The translations under genes were made by a program, and so were the position numbers. This document shows positions 33,420-46,095 of a stretch of DNA of 64,000 bases, in pieces. How positions within the stretch are numbered: position 1 is the first letter of the stretch; every line of letters starts with the position of its first letter. The stretch covers positions 11,537,501 through 11,601,500 of the forward strand of contig OX344762.1 of assembly GCA_947034895.1 (NCBI GenBank). The letters run 5' to 3'. Source of the DNA: Rhytidiadelphus loreus (lineage: Eukaryota > Streptophyta > Bryopsida > Hypnales > Hylocomiaceae). A model generated the notes under the pieces. The model searched no databases. It saw nothing but the letters and a program-made list of their open reading frames with translations, and was not told the DNA's origin.

Positions 33420-34420
33420 CCGTGATCCTCAAGCTGCACCAAGTCAAAGCAGAAAGAGTTAACTTAGTTTGTTTTATCAAGTACTTAGGCCATCACTCAT
33501 ATGATGTCACCAAATTTGGCCAAGCTCAAACGCCACCACTTCCTTAAATACACCAAGAGAATGCAAAAGAACAAGGACAACAGGTTGCAAATTACTGTTA
33601 TCTATGCTATTTACAAAATTAGAACCACATAGACAATAAAATTTGAGGGCTTGTGAATTCTGTTTCTGACCTTGATAGTATTGCCCATAGCTATAGCATT
33701 TGAAGTTTCATGAATAAGGTCAGCTAGGATATGAACTCCTAAGATCTCTTCAGGATTGATCAGGTCGATATATCAACTGCCGACAACGCAGTTTATGCGT
33801 AAGTCCTCTACATTTCAATACTGAAGCTCCGTGGACGGCTTTAAACAACTTCCACAAGAGAGTGTGATGACAGAATTTGCTGACCTCTAAATTAAAATCC
33901 TTGCACGAGGAAATCCTTTCATACTGAATTTTTCTGGCCGATCCCTAGTAGAAAATTGCAACATCTTCACACCACCGATGCAAACAACTCTAGCATATGA
34001 CAACATGATCGACCAATCTTAACATCATCACTCGAGAACAATGGAAATGGAAAAACAGATAGTGTGAGATATTGAGTAGGGTTACCTTGGCTAACCCGTC
34101 ACCCTCATTCTCTGCAAGTGCTTTGGTGTTGGCTTCAATTCGGATAAGGTCAGCAGCTAGCGCTTACTTTACAGCCCTCCTTTCCGGCTAATGCTCTTGC
34201 TTGTGGCTGCCATTAATACTCACGAGCTAGTCAAGCATCTTCCTTCCGTGAGTTTTAGATTTACTATCAATGAATTTCAAGTTTGACTAATTCCCAACCG
34301 ATCATTCCAAAAAGCTTTAGAAATTAATGATGCAAATGGTAAACTTCGATCAAAAAGTCGGCATTGTTGAAAGCATCTTAAGAAAATGACCTCAGCAAGC
34401 CCCACCATGCTAATTTCTGG
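33420..34420 (-). pseudogene. Possible remnant of a multi-exon gene
   Basis: Two open, codon-like stretches on - end at plausible donors. At 33776-33671 the reading includes PEEILGVHILADLIHETSN before AAG|GTCAG. Near 34170-34082 the reading LAADLIRIEANTKALAENEG ends before AAG|GTAAC. They share the phrase (L/A)ADLI and may be repeated units. The first stretch has a stop just inside its acceptor. The sequence TGAGGTCATTTTC..GGTGGGGCTTGC near 34390 also resembles the HAD pseudogene region near 25285. The family is not recognised. Confidence 0.3.
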
Positions 34421-34468
34421 GTTCGTGAAATATAACAAGCTGCAGGGACACTGTTATGGTTCAAAACA

Positions 34469-34921
34469 TTGCATGTCTCGACCAGCGATCTGCTCAACGA
34501 CTGTAGAAAAATCTGGTTGCAATGCTCCGCGTTGTATATATCGATCGTGACTGTGGAAGCAGAGGGTAATCGCAGTCATCCGATCCTTGGACGAATCACG
34601 CAGGCCAGCAATGGCTTCCGTGAGCTAGCAGGCTCGCAAGGACGTATGTATTTCAGAAGCTCACCCGGAAACTTCTCCATGCGAAGGAATCCAGAGGAGG
34701 CAATGGGTTTCTTCTTCGCCCGGCCAAGGCCAAGGAAGTCGATCGATCTTCACCATCGTTGCATGCAGTTGTTTTGCAGCAAAGCGAAGATGGTACGTGG
34801 GGAGAATGCCAAGCTACGCAATGAGTTCCTGCCATTTGCGACGCCGGTGATCCCTCGCAGCGAAATCTGTCAGCAGCTCAGCAGACCTTTTCATTCATGC
34901 AAGCAAGGCCACGGAATTTGA
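34469..34921 (+). other. Isolated 150-codon ORF, unrecognised
   Basis: An ORF in a local GC-rich patch (about 34480-34920). It is rich in Arg, Ser and Phe with no recognised domain, and its other strand is also partly open. It could be an exon of a decayed gene or chance. No function is assigned. Confidence 0.2.
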
Positions 34922-35033
34922 AATCCTAACGCAGATTTCACTGTACGAGGAGATCGCAGGAAGGCTAATGTCACTGGAGCTTCTTAATTCACGGACTCAA
35001 TAGCGTGAAAAATGAAGTCTCCTTATGGACTAC

Positions 35034-35156
35034 GGTAATTGCAAAGCAGGCCAACTTATCAAAATAATCACCGGTTAGGACCTACCAAGCCATGGGCAGT
35101 GAGGTTGGTATTGACCTATGATAATTTTTGATGACTTGGCCTACTTTGCAATTACC
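35034..35156. mobile_element. Short MITE with GGTAATTGCAAAG ends
   Basis: GGTAATTGCAAAGCAGGCCAA at the left is mirrored at the right with one mismatch, an inverted repeat of about 21 bp. Further complementarity continues inward (ATCAAAA). 123 bp, non-coding. No certain target duplication. Confidence 0.75.
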
Positions 35157-35159
35157 AAA

Positions 35160-35805
35160 CATAATCTCAAGTGTATGAGAGTTGAGACGCTTGACTTCTT
35201 TGATTGCTTAACCAATCAAAAGATACCACAACAACAAAACTTTCTTGCATTTAGATTATGTTAGGTGGATTTGTACTCACTACATTAATATCAGTTGGTG
35301 GTAGTAGAGATTTCTCTCATATTTCTCTCATTGCCAGACCAATGAAATTTCTACTTCATACCCACCCTATTGAAAATTTGCACAAGTCAAGCAGTGAGCA
35401 TTATCATTTTTAATTTGCCTCTCCTTAACCAATCAAAACATGCCACCACGGCAAAGCTCCCCTGCATTGACATTATGGTTTGCAGGAGGACATCAAAGAG
35501 GTCCAAAAGTGTTTTAATTAATTTACGAGTGTATGGAGCAGCTCCTTCCATTCCTCTCAATCTCATCAAAGCCACAAATCATGCCAATAAGTAGTGCAAT
35601 CGTTTCTCTGCCCCACAATTTGGCCCCCATCACTATCACTTTTCAGATTTTTGCAAAAGACGTCTTGTTTGCTACACCAAAGGTACGTAAGGGCGACCAA
35701 AATTCAGGATCAGTTCAGGGATGGGATTGTGGTCAAGCATCCATCTTGGAAGACGAAATGAAGAATGGGTAATTTCGTCACTATGAGAAACTAGTGTTTT
35801 CCGAT
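35160..35805. other. Intergenic, no gene seen
   Basis: Short ORFs at 35370-35594 (+) and 35387-35575 (-) overlap each other and resemble nothing known. Confidence 0.35.
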
Positions 35806-36325
35806 GTCTAAGCAAACAGATTTTGTTGAACATCCAATGTAATAACCCATGTTTTTATGTCAACAATGATGTCCAATACAATATAAAGATGTTACATTGG
35901 ACAACAATGTTGACATAAAAACACATGTTGTTAAGGTAGGAACACCCATAACCGTCAAATTAAGCAATTCAGCATAGTTGGAGGCAAATTTTTCAAAAGA
36001 AAATATTTTTTCAATGTTAGCAATTGAAAATCATGAATTTTCAAAAAAAAAATTAGAATTTTTGGATAAGGCATCTAATTTCTACAAATTTTCAAAGTTG
36101 AACTCCCTAGGGCACCCTATACCGCACTCTAATAAATCTGCCTCGATTCCAGTACAAAAATCTACAAAAATCAGGGACCACCAACCGCAGTTAAGCATGG
36201 ACACGGTTTCAAGAAACTTTTGGGAGCATTTTTAGGGAACTCTACAGTTGGTATCAAGGTACACTCACGCTTATGGGTGTTGCTACCTTATATTGGATGT
36301 TCAACAAAATCCATTTACTTAGATG
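35806..36325. repeat. Inverted-repeat element with nested family F palindrome
   Basis: GATTTTGTTGAACATCCAAT near the left end and its complement near 36295 form outer inverted repeats. Inner AACACCCATAA (35941) pairs with TTATGGGTGTT (36272). Between them, 35840-35935 is a separate small palindrome with TGTTTTTATGTCAAC, i.e. a family F MITE inserted into or fused with the larger element. Non-coding; the 85-codon ORF is AT-rich chance. Confidence 0.55.
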
Positions 36326-39219
36326 GAAATCTGTTAGAAGATGGCAGTGGGGGTTGAGAAATTACTTAAGAGATAGGTGATTTGGGTGCATGATGATCTT
36401 GATATGGCATAAATAGGTGCCCCACAAGCCTTTGATGTGGCTTGCAACGGAGATTTGGCCTTATTGTATGAGTTGAAGTCGTAAAGCTCAAAAATTGATT
36501 ATTAGAAGTACTAGTTCCAATTGATTTCCTTAGTCCCCTAATATGGTTGTGAGGCTTGGAGACTCGATCAAGGTATGTATAACAAAAAAATGAAGCATTT
36601 TTATTCGAAGAATATAGGAAAGTGGTGGAGACATTGGACTAGTTTTTTGTTTGGCAATTTGTGGACCATTTGCACCAAAGTGTTGGGCTAAATACCATGC
36701 CCTTAGAAGAAAATGGTACTAAAAGGATGAAAAATCGATAGAGAAGTTCAAACTGAAAAAAAAAATTGCATGAAATTGTGAAATTATAGCTAAAAACAAA
36801 ACTATGGCTATGTGATATGCACTATATCTTCTATCCAATACGTGAATGAATGTTAAAATTTTTGGTGCACTACTATAATATTTAATATCACCACTTTGGC
36901 TTTTCACAAACAAACAAATAAGAAAATAGTTCATTGAATTGAATGTACATGCATACAAGAGGGAGTAGAGGGATGCAAATGAAAACGAGGTATTTATTTG
37001 AAGAACACGTACTTTATTGAATATAAATGTAGATTTCTCATAGGAATCCACTCCATTTACATCAGTCCTAGCTCCCCCTCAAATGGCTAGCCTTGGAACT
37101 TCTTCCCTAGAAACAAAAGAAGAGAGAGAAGTGGAATGACACTTTACGCCAAAACCCCAACCATGTTACAAACCAATAGGGTTTGGTGTATTTCCACTTT
37201 GCATTTTTAGAGCGCGCCTCGAGAACCACATCCCGGCAATTGTGCGTGAAGAGTCTTGAGCTTGATCAACGCAAGCAAGTGTCTATTTTCCAATCATGTC
37301 GATGTGAGATCCTTGTAAGAAACTTTGAGGTCCTCAATCAAATGCTCGTCAATTGCAGTGCAAACTAGTGCTAGCATTGCCTCTTTGCCAGATGCATCAG
37401 TGTCAAACTCGCACTTGTGTAAAGAAGAAGCAAGAACAATGACAACCCATTGTCAATCATGTCAAGAATGTTCATAGGGGAAGTGACACTAGAAGAAGCC
37501 CGTCTTTATTTGAATGTCTTAGACATCAAAGTTGATGGATTTTGCTAGACATATTTTATAACAACTTGTGTTTTTATGTCAACGATGACATCTAATGTAA
37601 CGTCAAGGATCACCAACTCCAGCTTTAGCAGGTACCAGTTATAGATTGTGACTGTACGACACTCTAGTATGACTACAAAATGACTTCACAGCCTCCAATG
37701 TGACTACAAAATGACTGCAAGGACCCTACAACGTGTTTTTTGGGAAGTTTTGAGTTAAAGATGATTGACGTGGCCGTTAGGTTCCATTTTTTTCTGTACT
37801 ATAAAGAAAAAGATAAAGACTGAGGGCATAGGAAAATGCCATTGGCGCAATTGAAGAAACATTACGACTTGCATTCAGTGTAATGGCACTATGGAATGAA
37901 TGAATCACAACTTGTAAATGATTCCCATGTCAATACATTATACAACGTGCTTTGACAATTCTTTTATCTTTTACCTTTTTTGCAAGTTTTTCTTTTTCTT
38001 TTATATTTTGTATGGTTCTTTCACTAGAACAAAATAATGTTTTTTGTTTGCAACTTGTAGGTTTGAAGATTTTAAAATATTAATCTTGATGATTTGTAGA
38101 TTTAAAAATTTCAGGTCTACCTTCTTTCAACATTTTAGAATTTCAGATCTACCTTTTATTAGATTTTAAAAATTCAGATCTAATTTTTTTTAGATTTTAG
38201 AATTTCAAATCTAATTTTTTTTAGATTTCAAAATTTTAGATCTACCTTCTTCCTAGATTTCAAAAATTCAAATATTGGTATTTAATAGATTAATTAAAGA
38301 AACCATACAATTTCATAGATTTTAAAACTTCTTAGAAATTGTATTCTTCTATAGATTGTTGAAATCTACAAATTGTAGAAATCTTAGAATTCTATCAACA
38401 AAATTCATTGCGAAAGTCTACAACAACTTACAAGTCTTATATGTCCAATATAATGGTACTCTTTACAATTGATATGGGACAATTGATATAAGATAAATGG
38501 AAATGAAGTTTGGAAGCAACTAGGAAGCAACCAAAAAAACACTAAGAAACAACTAATGTATGACTTTTAAAAGCGACTATAAAATGTCAAAGAAAATATT
38601 CTTTATAATCCCTTTCTCAAATAGGTCCATAACTTTTGATTTGAGGCTCCAAATCTTTAAAAAAAAATTGGAGATGAAAGTGAGATTGATTTCTCAAATT
38701 TTATTAGTACAAAATTTTTTGGAAAAAATTAATCTATTATGCCTAAATGAGATCTAAAATATTACTTATAGCACAATTCCTGCATTTTGCAAATCCCACA
38801 TGGTTTGTCTTGCCTTCTACCACCCCACTGTATAAAACGTTTGTCATTTGAACTCTTCACATTCACACTCAAAGTGACTTGGGAAGTCATGTGACATATA
38901 TGCCAATTGTGGTATGGCATACAATGTATTTTATGGTGTATGATGTATGGTATATGTTGTATGAAGTATTGTTGTAGAAATTTGAATGTATTTGTATGCA
39001 ACCGTAGAATGATTGTTTGTGGACTTGTCATTACACTCTTTTTTGCACTTTCCATGTGGAAATCCATGTCAGATGTATACACTAGCAGTCTTTTTTTAGT
39101 CAATAGTGTCCGGAATGGTTGCCATAAAGTCGCATTTTACAGTTGCAAATGTACTCGTTTTTTGGTAGTGGGCGTCCTCAAAGGAAATGTTCAGAGTGGA
39201 AATGAAGAGCAACAAACTA
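36326..39219. other. Intergenic, no gene seen
   Basis: AT-rich DNA. Positions about 38050-38290 hold repeated TTTAGATTT(T/C)A and TTCAGATCTA phrases, a degenerate short tandem pattern. TGTTTTTATGTCAACGATGACATC at 37570 is a family F fragment. No coding signal was recognised. Confidence 0.4.
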
Positions 39220-39296
39220 TTTGATGGAGAAACAATTTCTCCCCATCCTAGACTAAGTCTTAGTGTAGGGTAGGAAAAAATTATTTCTCCATCAAA
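39220..39296. repeat. 77-nt near-perfect hairpin
   Basis: The arms TTTGATGGAGAAA.AATTT and, complemented from the right, TTTGATGGAGAAATAATTTT pair over about 36 bp with a short loop around GTCT. It could be a tiny MITE or a small-RNA precursor fold. No transcript evidence is available from sequence. Confidence 0.6.
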
Positions 39297-41432
39297 ATCA
39301 TCCGTCCGCTTTTGCGTACTTCAATTCAACAATTCATGGTAGTGAACAATCCACCTTAGAATATATGTAGACTTTCACAACTCCATGCACTCGTGAACAA
39401 TAATATTTCTTAATGATTTTTTTGTCATAAGTCACCTATGTCTATGGTTTAGGATAAAAAACAAATAACTAAAAAAGGGTCTACAAAGGATGAATGGAGA
39501 TGAATGGATTTTGATGAATTTGATTTGTAAATGACTTTGTTGAATGGAATACATCTATTGTTCATTGTGGTGGATGAAAACAAGTTTGGGTCATTGTTAA
39601 ATGGAAAAATAAATAAATTGTCTTGGTGAAAGTAGATGTCCAACAATCCAAGTAACTTTAGTTAGGCCCATAGTAGATAGACTTTTTGAACCTAGGGACC
39701 TTTGTTCACATGACTTTATAAAACTATAACAAAGAAAGGTATTGTTTTCAATTAAAATTTATAATTCTTTTCAAGCATTATTGAGGTTGACAAATTTATT
39801 TTGATGCTAATACCAACATTTATGAGTTTTGATTACATTTGGTCATCTAAGAGAAGAATCATATTGCCAACTAAAAGAAATAAATTTAGTCTACATAAAT
39901 TCTTGATAGCTATGAACTAAAATTTTGAATTTCTCACATTTATATGGAACCTCAATTGTGTACGTTATGCCACCACTTAGAATGTATACAGTTTACCTCA
40001 CATACAAATCAAACATTCAAGTACTTTCTTCATAGGAATATAAGAGGATGAATGAAAGAGGAGAAATAAGGTAGTTTTGTATAGAAGAAATAGGAATTCA
40101 AGGATCCTTGAATGAGTAGTGTATTTATGTGACAAGGTTCCTTGATGTAACCCAATCTTTCCTTGTCCTCTTTTTTTATGTGCCTTCAAATTTCTCATTA
40201 GATGTGTTTTGGCTTGCCAAAAGGGTTGTTTTAGTCCAGTTCCCGCTATTGGGAACTAGCCAATCTTGTTTGAAAAAAAAATTAATTAAAAAATAATAAT
40301 TAAAAAATTAATTAATTTAAAAAATAATAATAATATATTTTTAATTAAATTAAATTACATTTTAATGCCTATTAATGTAATAGTCTCTCAATGACGTCAG
40401 GAGGCTACGTGGCGGAGATCTTAGAGCTTAGAAACGTAGAAGGAACTCACAGCCTTTAACAAAAGTTGAAACTCATCTAATGTCACACACTTCTTCATAG
40501 ATTTTTTTTTCATTTTTAAGTTGAGCTTCTACTAGAACTTTTTATCTTTTTTTTCATCATCAGAATTTAAAGCTCATGGACATCAGTTCATCACTAGTAA
40601 AAATATGGTCTGCATAAACTAAGCTTGATCTAATTAATTCATCATAAAATGACAAAATTAGACCAAGTATGGGTCTTCATGCTTAGTCTATATGTCTTTT
40701 TCTACTACAAATATCAAGGTCATGCTACAAGCTTTGATGCCCTAAATCCATGTATTTGAGTCAAGATGAATATGTAAGATGGTAAAATTTTGTCCATCTA
40801 AGTCCTATAATACTCTAGCATCAGACTCTTTGTAATCCCATTCTTTGAAACCAACTTACAAAAGAAATACTTCTGAGTCAAATCAAAATTGAGATTTAAT
40901 ATGAAAGTACTAGTCAAGGTATGAAGGCAAATGCTAAAGAAGTTTCCCATTGGTCTACACCATAGACATAAAAATTGAGAAACAACATCTCACACATAAT
41001 AACTTAGAATTTGTATCATTAGTTGGAGATGAATGTATGCCCATAGTGTCAAAACATTCTATGATAAGAAGCTCGAGCAATTGAAAAACTCAAATGAAGC
41101 TTAAATACTAGATAAAGAAAAATAAATAAAATTGAGTGAACATTTGAAGTGTGCTATACACATATATGCAAAATTGCATCGCCTTCTTTGTGGCATCTTG
41201 CCTAAAGAATGGCACTTTTTAAGAGTGATTGGAATTGTTGTTGAAGAAAGAGTAGTGGTTAAAATTGGACAATTAAAGTAATCATAAATTGCAAAGCATG
41301 ACCTCTCAACTCCAAAGGACACTCTTTCACCTTTCTTGAGGACTAACAACTCGTCCATTAATTAAATCATTTACGCTCATGAAATTAGGCCATCCAAGGC
41401 AACATGAACTTTAACAAGTTTGATGGCCTTTA
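39297..41432. other. Intergenic, no gene seen
   Basis: AT-rich. Positions 40270-40370 are almost pure A/T low complexity. AGTTCCCGCTATTGGGAACT near 40239 is a perfect-stem palindrome. Confidence 0.4.
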
Positions 41433-41760
41433 GAGGGTCATTTGGCACCAAAGAAAAATCCATAGAATTAGAGAGACCTTCTCTTGAAACCAAGAGTCCT
41501 TTGCAAAAAACCAAGAGTCACCTTCAAATCACATTCCAAAAAACTAAAGGGGACTTTGTTACCAAGGGAAGGGTTGAGATCCAAGAGATCCTCCTATAGT
41601 CCCATGGCACCAAGAACCTTCACAAAGAATCAAAAGTCCTTCAAACGACCCCTCTAGAAAACTAGAGGTTATTCCCTAGGATCCAAGAGACCCTTCAATG
41701 GCATAAAAAGACCTTCACAAAGAACTAAGAGCCCTTCAAATCACGCCCCTAAAAACTAAA
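41433..41760. repeat. Minisatellite-like tandem repeat, about 3 units of ~100 bp
   Basis: Units share AAAACTA(A/G)AGG, ATCCAAGAGA, CCTTCACAAAGAA and GTCCTTCAAA / CCCTTCAAATCACG. The units are imperfect and of unequal length. They are followed at once by an inverted repeat (41774-41889). Confidence 0.55.
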
Positions 41761-41773
41761 AGGAGTTTCATTT

Positions 41774-41889
41774 GGACTCTACCTCAAATGTTTTTGGGGT
41801 GTCATTTGAAGGTCCCTAGATCCGGGAGCCCCTTCCATGGCTTGAAGAAACCTTCAAATGACACCTCCAAAACATTCAAGGTAGAGTCC
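41774..41889. repeat. 116-bp inverted repeat
   Basis: GGACTCTACCTCAAATGTTT at the left pairs with AACATTCAAGGTAGAGTCC at the right. GGTGTCATTTGAAGG pairs with CCTTCAAATGACACC. The arms are about 40 bp and the loop contains CCATGG. Confidence 0.75.
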
Positions 41890-42389
41890 CTCAACACTAA
41901 GGAAGGGTCCCTTGGCACTAAGGGACCTTTTTATGCTTTGAAGAAGGGCGCCGCTTGAGATACCTTCTTTTGGCACCAAAGAAGGATCCTTGGCTACTTT
42001 AGAACCTTCCCTTGAGGGTTTAGGGGTACTCAAAGACCTTTCCTCACAACCCCAAAAGGATTATATGGTGTTACATTTGATTTTATTGCTTTATATTTGG
42101 ACTCATATTCTATTTATCATATGCATTCTTAAACTCATTTTCTTCAATTCTTGAGCTCTTTGTCTCAAGAGATTTGATTTGAAATTAAGAATTGTATAAG
42201 TTATATATAATCTAGCTACACATCTTCAATGAACCAACAATCAAAAGAATTTAGAATAACAATTTCAAAGGTGCAAGAGAGGAGAGGCAAGTAGACAAGG
42301 CAATGAGTGGATGAATTTGACAAATGAAGCCTAGAGTAAGGATCACAAGGTTGGTTCAAAGTGCATTGAAAATGCCAATGTGCATGGTC

Positions 42390-43165
42390 TTAACTCCTAA
42401 ATGTTAGAGACTATGTTTTCACCAAAACTACTCCAAAACTGTCATTTCTAAGACAAGTACCAAATTTTAGAGTTTTTTTTTTTTAGAAACATGTAACTGT
42501 AGGATCTTGTAGTAAACTAGTTTGAGAAGATGTGGAAAAAATTTCAGAAGTTTCCACCGTGTAGATTGCAAGATATTAACGTTTGAAGTGACGAAAATCA
42601 TTTTTTTGGCCCTGTGAAAATACAAGCAGCTGCACTTCACAAGGTCACATCTGTATGAAAAATGCCAATCCCAATGGCTGTAATGTTGCAATAAACAATA
42701 TACACCTAATATTTTTATTTTTTTCCAAAAATATTTAAAATTGAGTTTAATAAAGGACTTCAAAGTTTATTTTAGAGTAGAGATTCCATAACTACCCACA
42801 AACTAACCCAAACTAAAATTCCTCATAACTTTCATCTCATTAATCAAAATGGGATGATTGAAAGCTTACCACATATATAAAAATCTAGAGAATCAATTTC
42901 AAATTTTTATTTTAAAAAAAAGTGATTTTCAAAGAAGTTTTTTTTTTTGCTCGGGCTGCCCGCCAAACACTGAAAATTACATATCATGCAATAACATTTT
43001 TGAACCATGTAGTCAAAAGTTATGAAAATTGTTGGGCCTTAAAGATACTCCTTAGGCACATGTTGTGTGGAAATTTCAAAGAAAAAAAATAAAAATTTCA
43101 TTCATAGTGAGTTGCCCAAAATTGTTATGTTGTCAAAAAACATAGTTTGGTCCTTTAGGGGTTAA
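42390..43165. mobile_element. TTAA-bounded element A3
   Basis: The left end is TTAACTCCTAAATGTTAGAG and the complemented right end TTAACCCCTAAAGGACC. The interior is shared with A1, A6 and A7 (for example GGATCTTGTAGTAAACTAG, TCAGAAGTTTCCACCG). 776 bp, non-coding. Confidence 0.8.
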
Positions 43166-43953
43166 ACTCTTCCAAAGTCTTATTCAATAGACCTAGATTG
43201 TTGGTTGACTTGGCAAAAAAATTGGGCTTGTTAGGCCATACTAAATATAAACTCAATGGGCTTTGAAAGGATCAAGGAATGCACTTTGAAGTGACAATTA
43301 TAGGTAATTTTTGCACTGCTCTTTGATAGGGCTATTGTATTGAATTAGCTAATGCAAGGTGGTGGTTTGAATTTCATCCTATGACAACCTACCACAATGT
43401 GTGCCAATTATGAATACAGAGTGACAATTATAGGCTTCTATTTCAAAGGTGACGGCTATTGCAATGAATTAGTTATGAAATTATAAAGCCTACAAATGTT
43501 TGGCAGCTAGTAGACTTCATAAATTCATAACTAATTCATAATTTGTCAGAAAAGATGACTTCATTTTCTATTACTTTGTATACGCATATTATTTAGTATA
43601 CACCTTCTATAATAGGCTCAATACTATTTTTGATATTTCTTCAACTCTACAATGGATTGATTAGAAATTGTAGTCAAAATAGGGTGGCATACCTTATACC
43701 TTAGAAGGAGTGGAAGGACATTGAGGCCAAGAAATGATCTCTAATAAAGGACTTTCAAGATTAATGTAGAAATGAAGAATGCACCTATTGGTTCCAAAAT
43801 TAGATCGTTTTCAACAAAATACCTTAGGAATAAGGTAGACCAGCCCAATTCCATTCACTACCCAATTCCATCATCTTACTTTTGACCCCAATTCCGTTTA
43901 GAAAAACATCCAAATCCATTCATTTTTTTTGACAAAATTAGTGCATTACCCCA

Positions 43954-44885
43954 TTACCCCCTAAAGTCCCATTGTCCCCTCGGGGAACAATTTGGAATTT
44001 GGGCAAGTTCCTATGGGCTGAAATTTTACCCTAATTTTTTAAAACTTTTTTTGAAGATGGAAAATCTGATAAGCTTTGTGGGAATCTAATTTTCATTTCA
44101 ATCAGTGCCCGGAAGCAAAAGGTATACCATAAAAAGCTTTTAACTGAACTCGGCGGGCAGCACAAAAAATATTGCAAAAATTCAAAATAAATAATTTTTT
44201 TTTTTTCTTCTCAAGGATAATGTTTTTGTCTACATCTGAAGCTTTGATTCATTCCACTTTGATTAGTGATGTGAAAGTTATGAACAATCTTATTTTTTGG
44301 ACAATCTAAGCATCTTTTTGGAAAAAAACACTTCTAGGATTCATCTTAGAATGCAATTTTCAAATTTTTTCAAATTTTTTTTTTTAAAAGGTTAAATTTT
44401 CTTGTTAGAACAATCTCACCGTTGGAATTATTGTATTTCAATCCCATCTAAGAGCTATTATCAATTTAGTTTTTCTTTCAATCTTGGACCTACTTCTACT
44501 TGACAATTTTTTGAAGTATGAAAATCAGGTTGTTAGTTTTTGAAATTTTTTTCCTAGACTCCCAACTCAATTCTTCAACACAATGAATTTTAAATTCAAA
44601 CTCCACAGTGTAATTTTTTTCCACAAATAGAGATCAAAGTCATCTAAAATTGCAGTCCAGTGTTCAAAAAAACTTGTTTGTTCAACTTTGAATGCTCATA
44701 TCTCTCAATCTATACGGTTAAACTTCATGAAATTTTTACTACATGATCTAAAACAAGTAGAGTTTAAGATCCTACGGTTCAGTTCCAAAGAAAGTTTTTT
44801 TTTTTTTTTTTTGGACTAACGCAGTAGAAATGGCAGTTTTGAGTGGTTTTCGCTAGAAAAATGGCCTTGGGACTTTAGGGGTTAA
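43954..44885. mobile_element. TTAA-bounded element A4
   Basis: The left end is TTACCCCCTAAAGTCCCA and the complemented right end TTAACCCCTAAAGTCCCA, an 18-bp inverted repeat with one mismatch (TTAC at the left, the only one of 14 family A ends where TTAA itself is altered). It contains a poly-T run at 44797-44812. Non-coding. Confidence 0.8.
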
Positions 44886-45837
44886 GGTCGATACCATGCC
44901 AATCCTTTATTGGTGAGTACTTAAGTGCGATTAGATACCTGAAAAAGTAGTTGTGGGTTGTTTACGGGACGTTCATGACTCCACTCTATAAATGGTTTTG
45001 TAATTTCAAAGCAGACCAGTTCAAAAATTCACAGAAATTACAAATTTAATCAGAAAATTATAATTCCACTTGGGTTTGATCCGTAAAACGAGTGCACACC
45101 TCTGAAAAATATGTGCCCCCTCTTAGGGTTGTCCCAAAGATATTCAGATTGCAAATCAGGGTGGAAATAAGCAAGCTTGTCTATACTTTAGGTCTTGTCG
45201 ATCTCCGAGGTGGGTACCGAATGGGAGCATTCAGTGTAGCCGTGGTAGCTAGCTAGCTAGTGACACAGGCAGGGACAAGTTGTGGATAAAAAGAGGGCTG
45301 AACTGAAGCCCAAGGCCCAGCCCAAAGGCCAAGCTCAAGGTTTTAGGGTTGTATAATCATTATAATTCTACGGTGGGTGTATAGAAAAAGGCGTGATCGT
45401 ACATTTGTATTCATGCCAAACGTTGGGCCCATGGAGACATGGAGTGGAGTGAGTGAGGCTGCTGGGGCTCCACCGAGTTCAGTCATTGATCCAATTATTG
45501 TGCCACTCACTTTCAGCTGCTTTGCTTTTAGTTTTGCTTTTAGTTTTGCTTCAGTGCTGCTGCTATGGTAACTTAGCAGCAGTTTTTGTCTCACAACTCG
45601 AAATTAATGTGCTTGCTTTGAAATCAGTTTGAAGACAGTGAGATTGGGTGCCGAAGTGCAACTATTTATCCTCCAAATTTTGTCTATAAAAGGAACATCC
45701 TCTACATTAGTTTGACTTCCAATGAGTGTTTTTTCATTTTTATTTTAAGCCAACAATTCACATGGTTTGAAAAGGCTCATTTCCATGGTGACCAACTTAT
45801 CGTTTAAGGGTTGAAGTGACCATTTTAGAGTTGATTC
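44886..45837. other. Intergenic with a degenerate family B MITE copy
   Basis: 45620-45814 shares GTGCAACTATTTATCCTCC, CATCCTCTACATTAGTTTGA and ATCGTTTAAGGG with family B. Its right end reads TTGA instead of TTAA. 45247-45262 is a short GCTA tandem. The ORFs at 45343-45594 are not recognised. Confidence 0.5.
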
Positions 45838-46095
45838 CCTTTTTGGACTTCTTGAAACAATTTTTAATAAATTTTCGTAATAAAAAAAAATGGAATCGGC
45901 ATCTAACCAAAGTGTTTCATATTTTTTGGACCTTTTGTGGAATTAGTTACAAATTTTTGAAGTTAGAACGTAGTGGTCACTAAAAGCAACCATGCATCTC
46001 CTAAAATGTACATTATTGGTACATTGAAGAAAGCAAAGTGTACCCTTGTATCATGATTGCTTGTAGAGCATGGGCGCTTTTAGAGCACACTACTT
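45838..46095. repeat. Family E dispersed repeat, copy 1
   Basis: Shares TGGAATTAGTTA, AATTTTTGAAGTT, GTGGTCACTA, AAATGTACATT and CATGATTGCTT, in the same order, with 61042-61315. GTGGTCACTAAAAGC near the start of its second half is mirrored by GCGCTTTTAGAG. That half may be a ~120-bp MITE. Confidence 0.65.
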
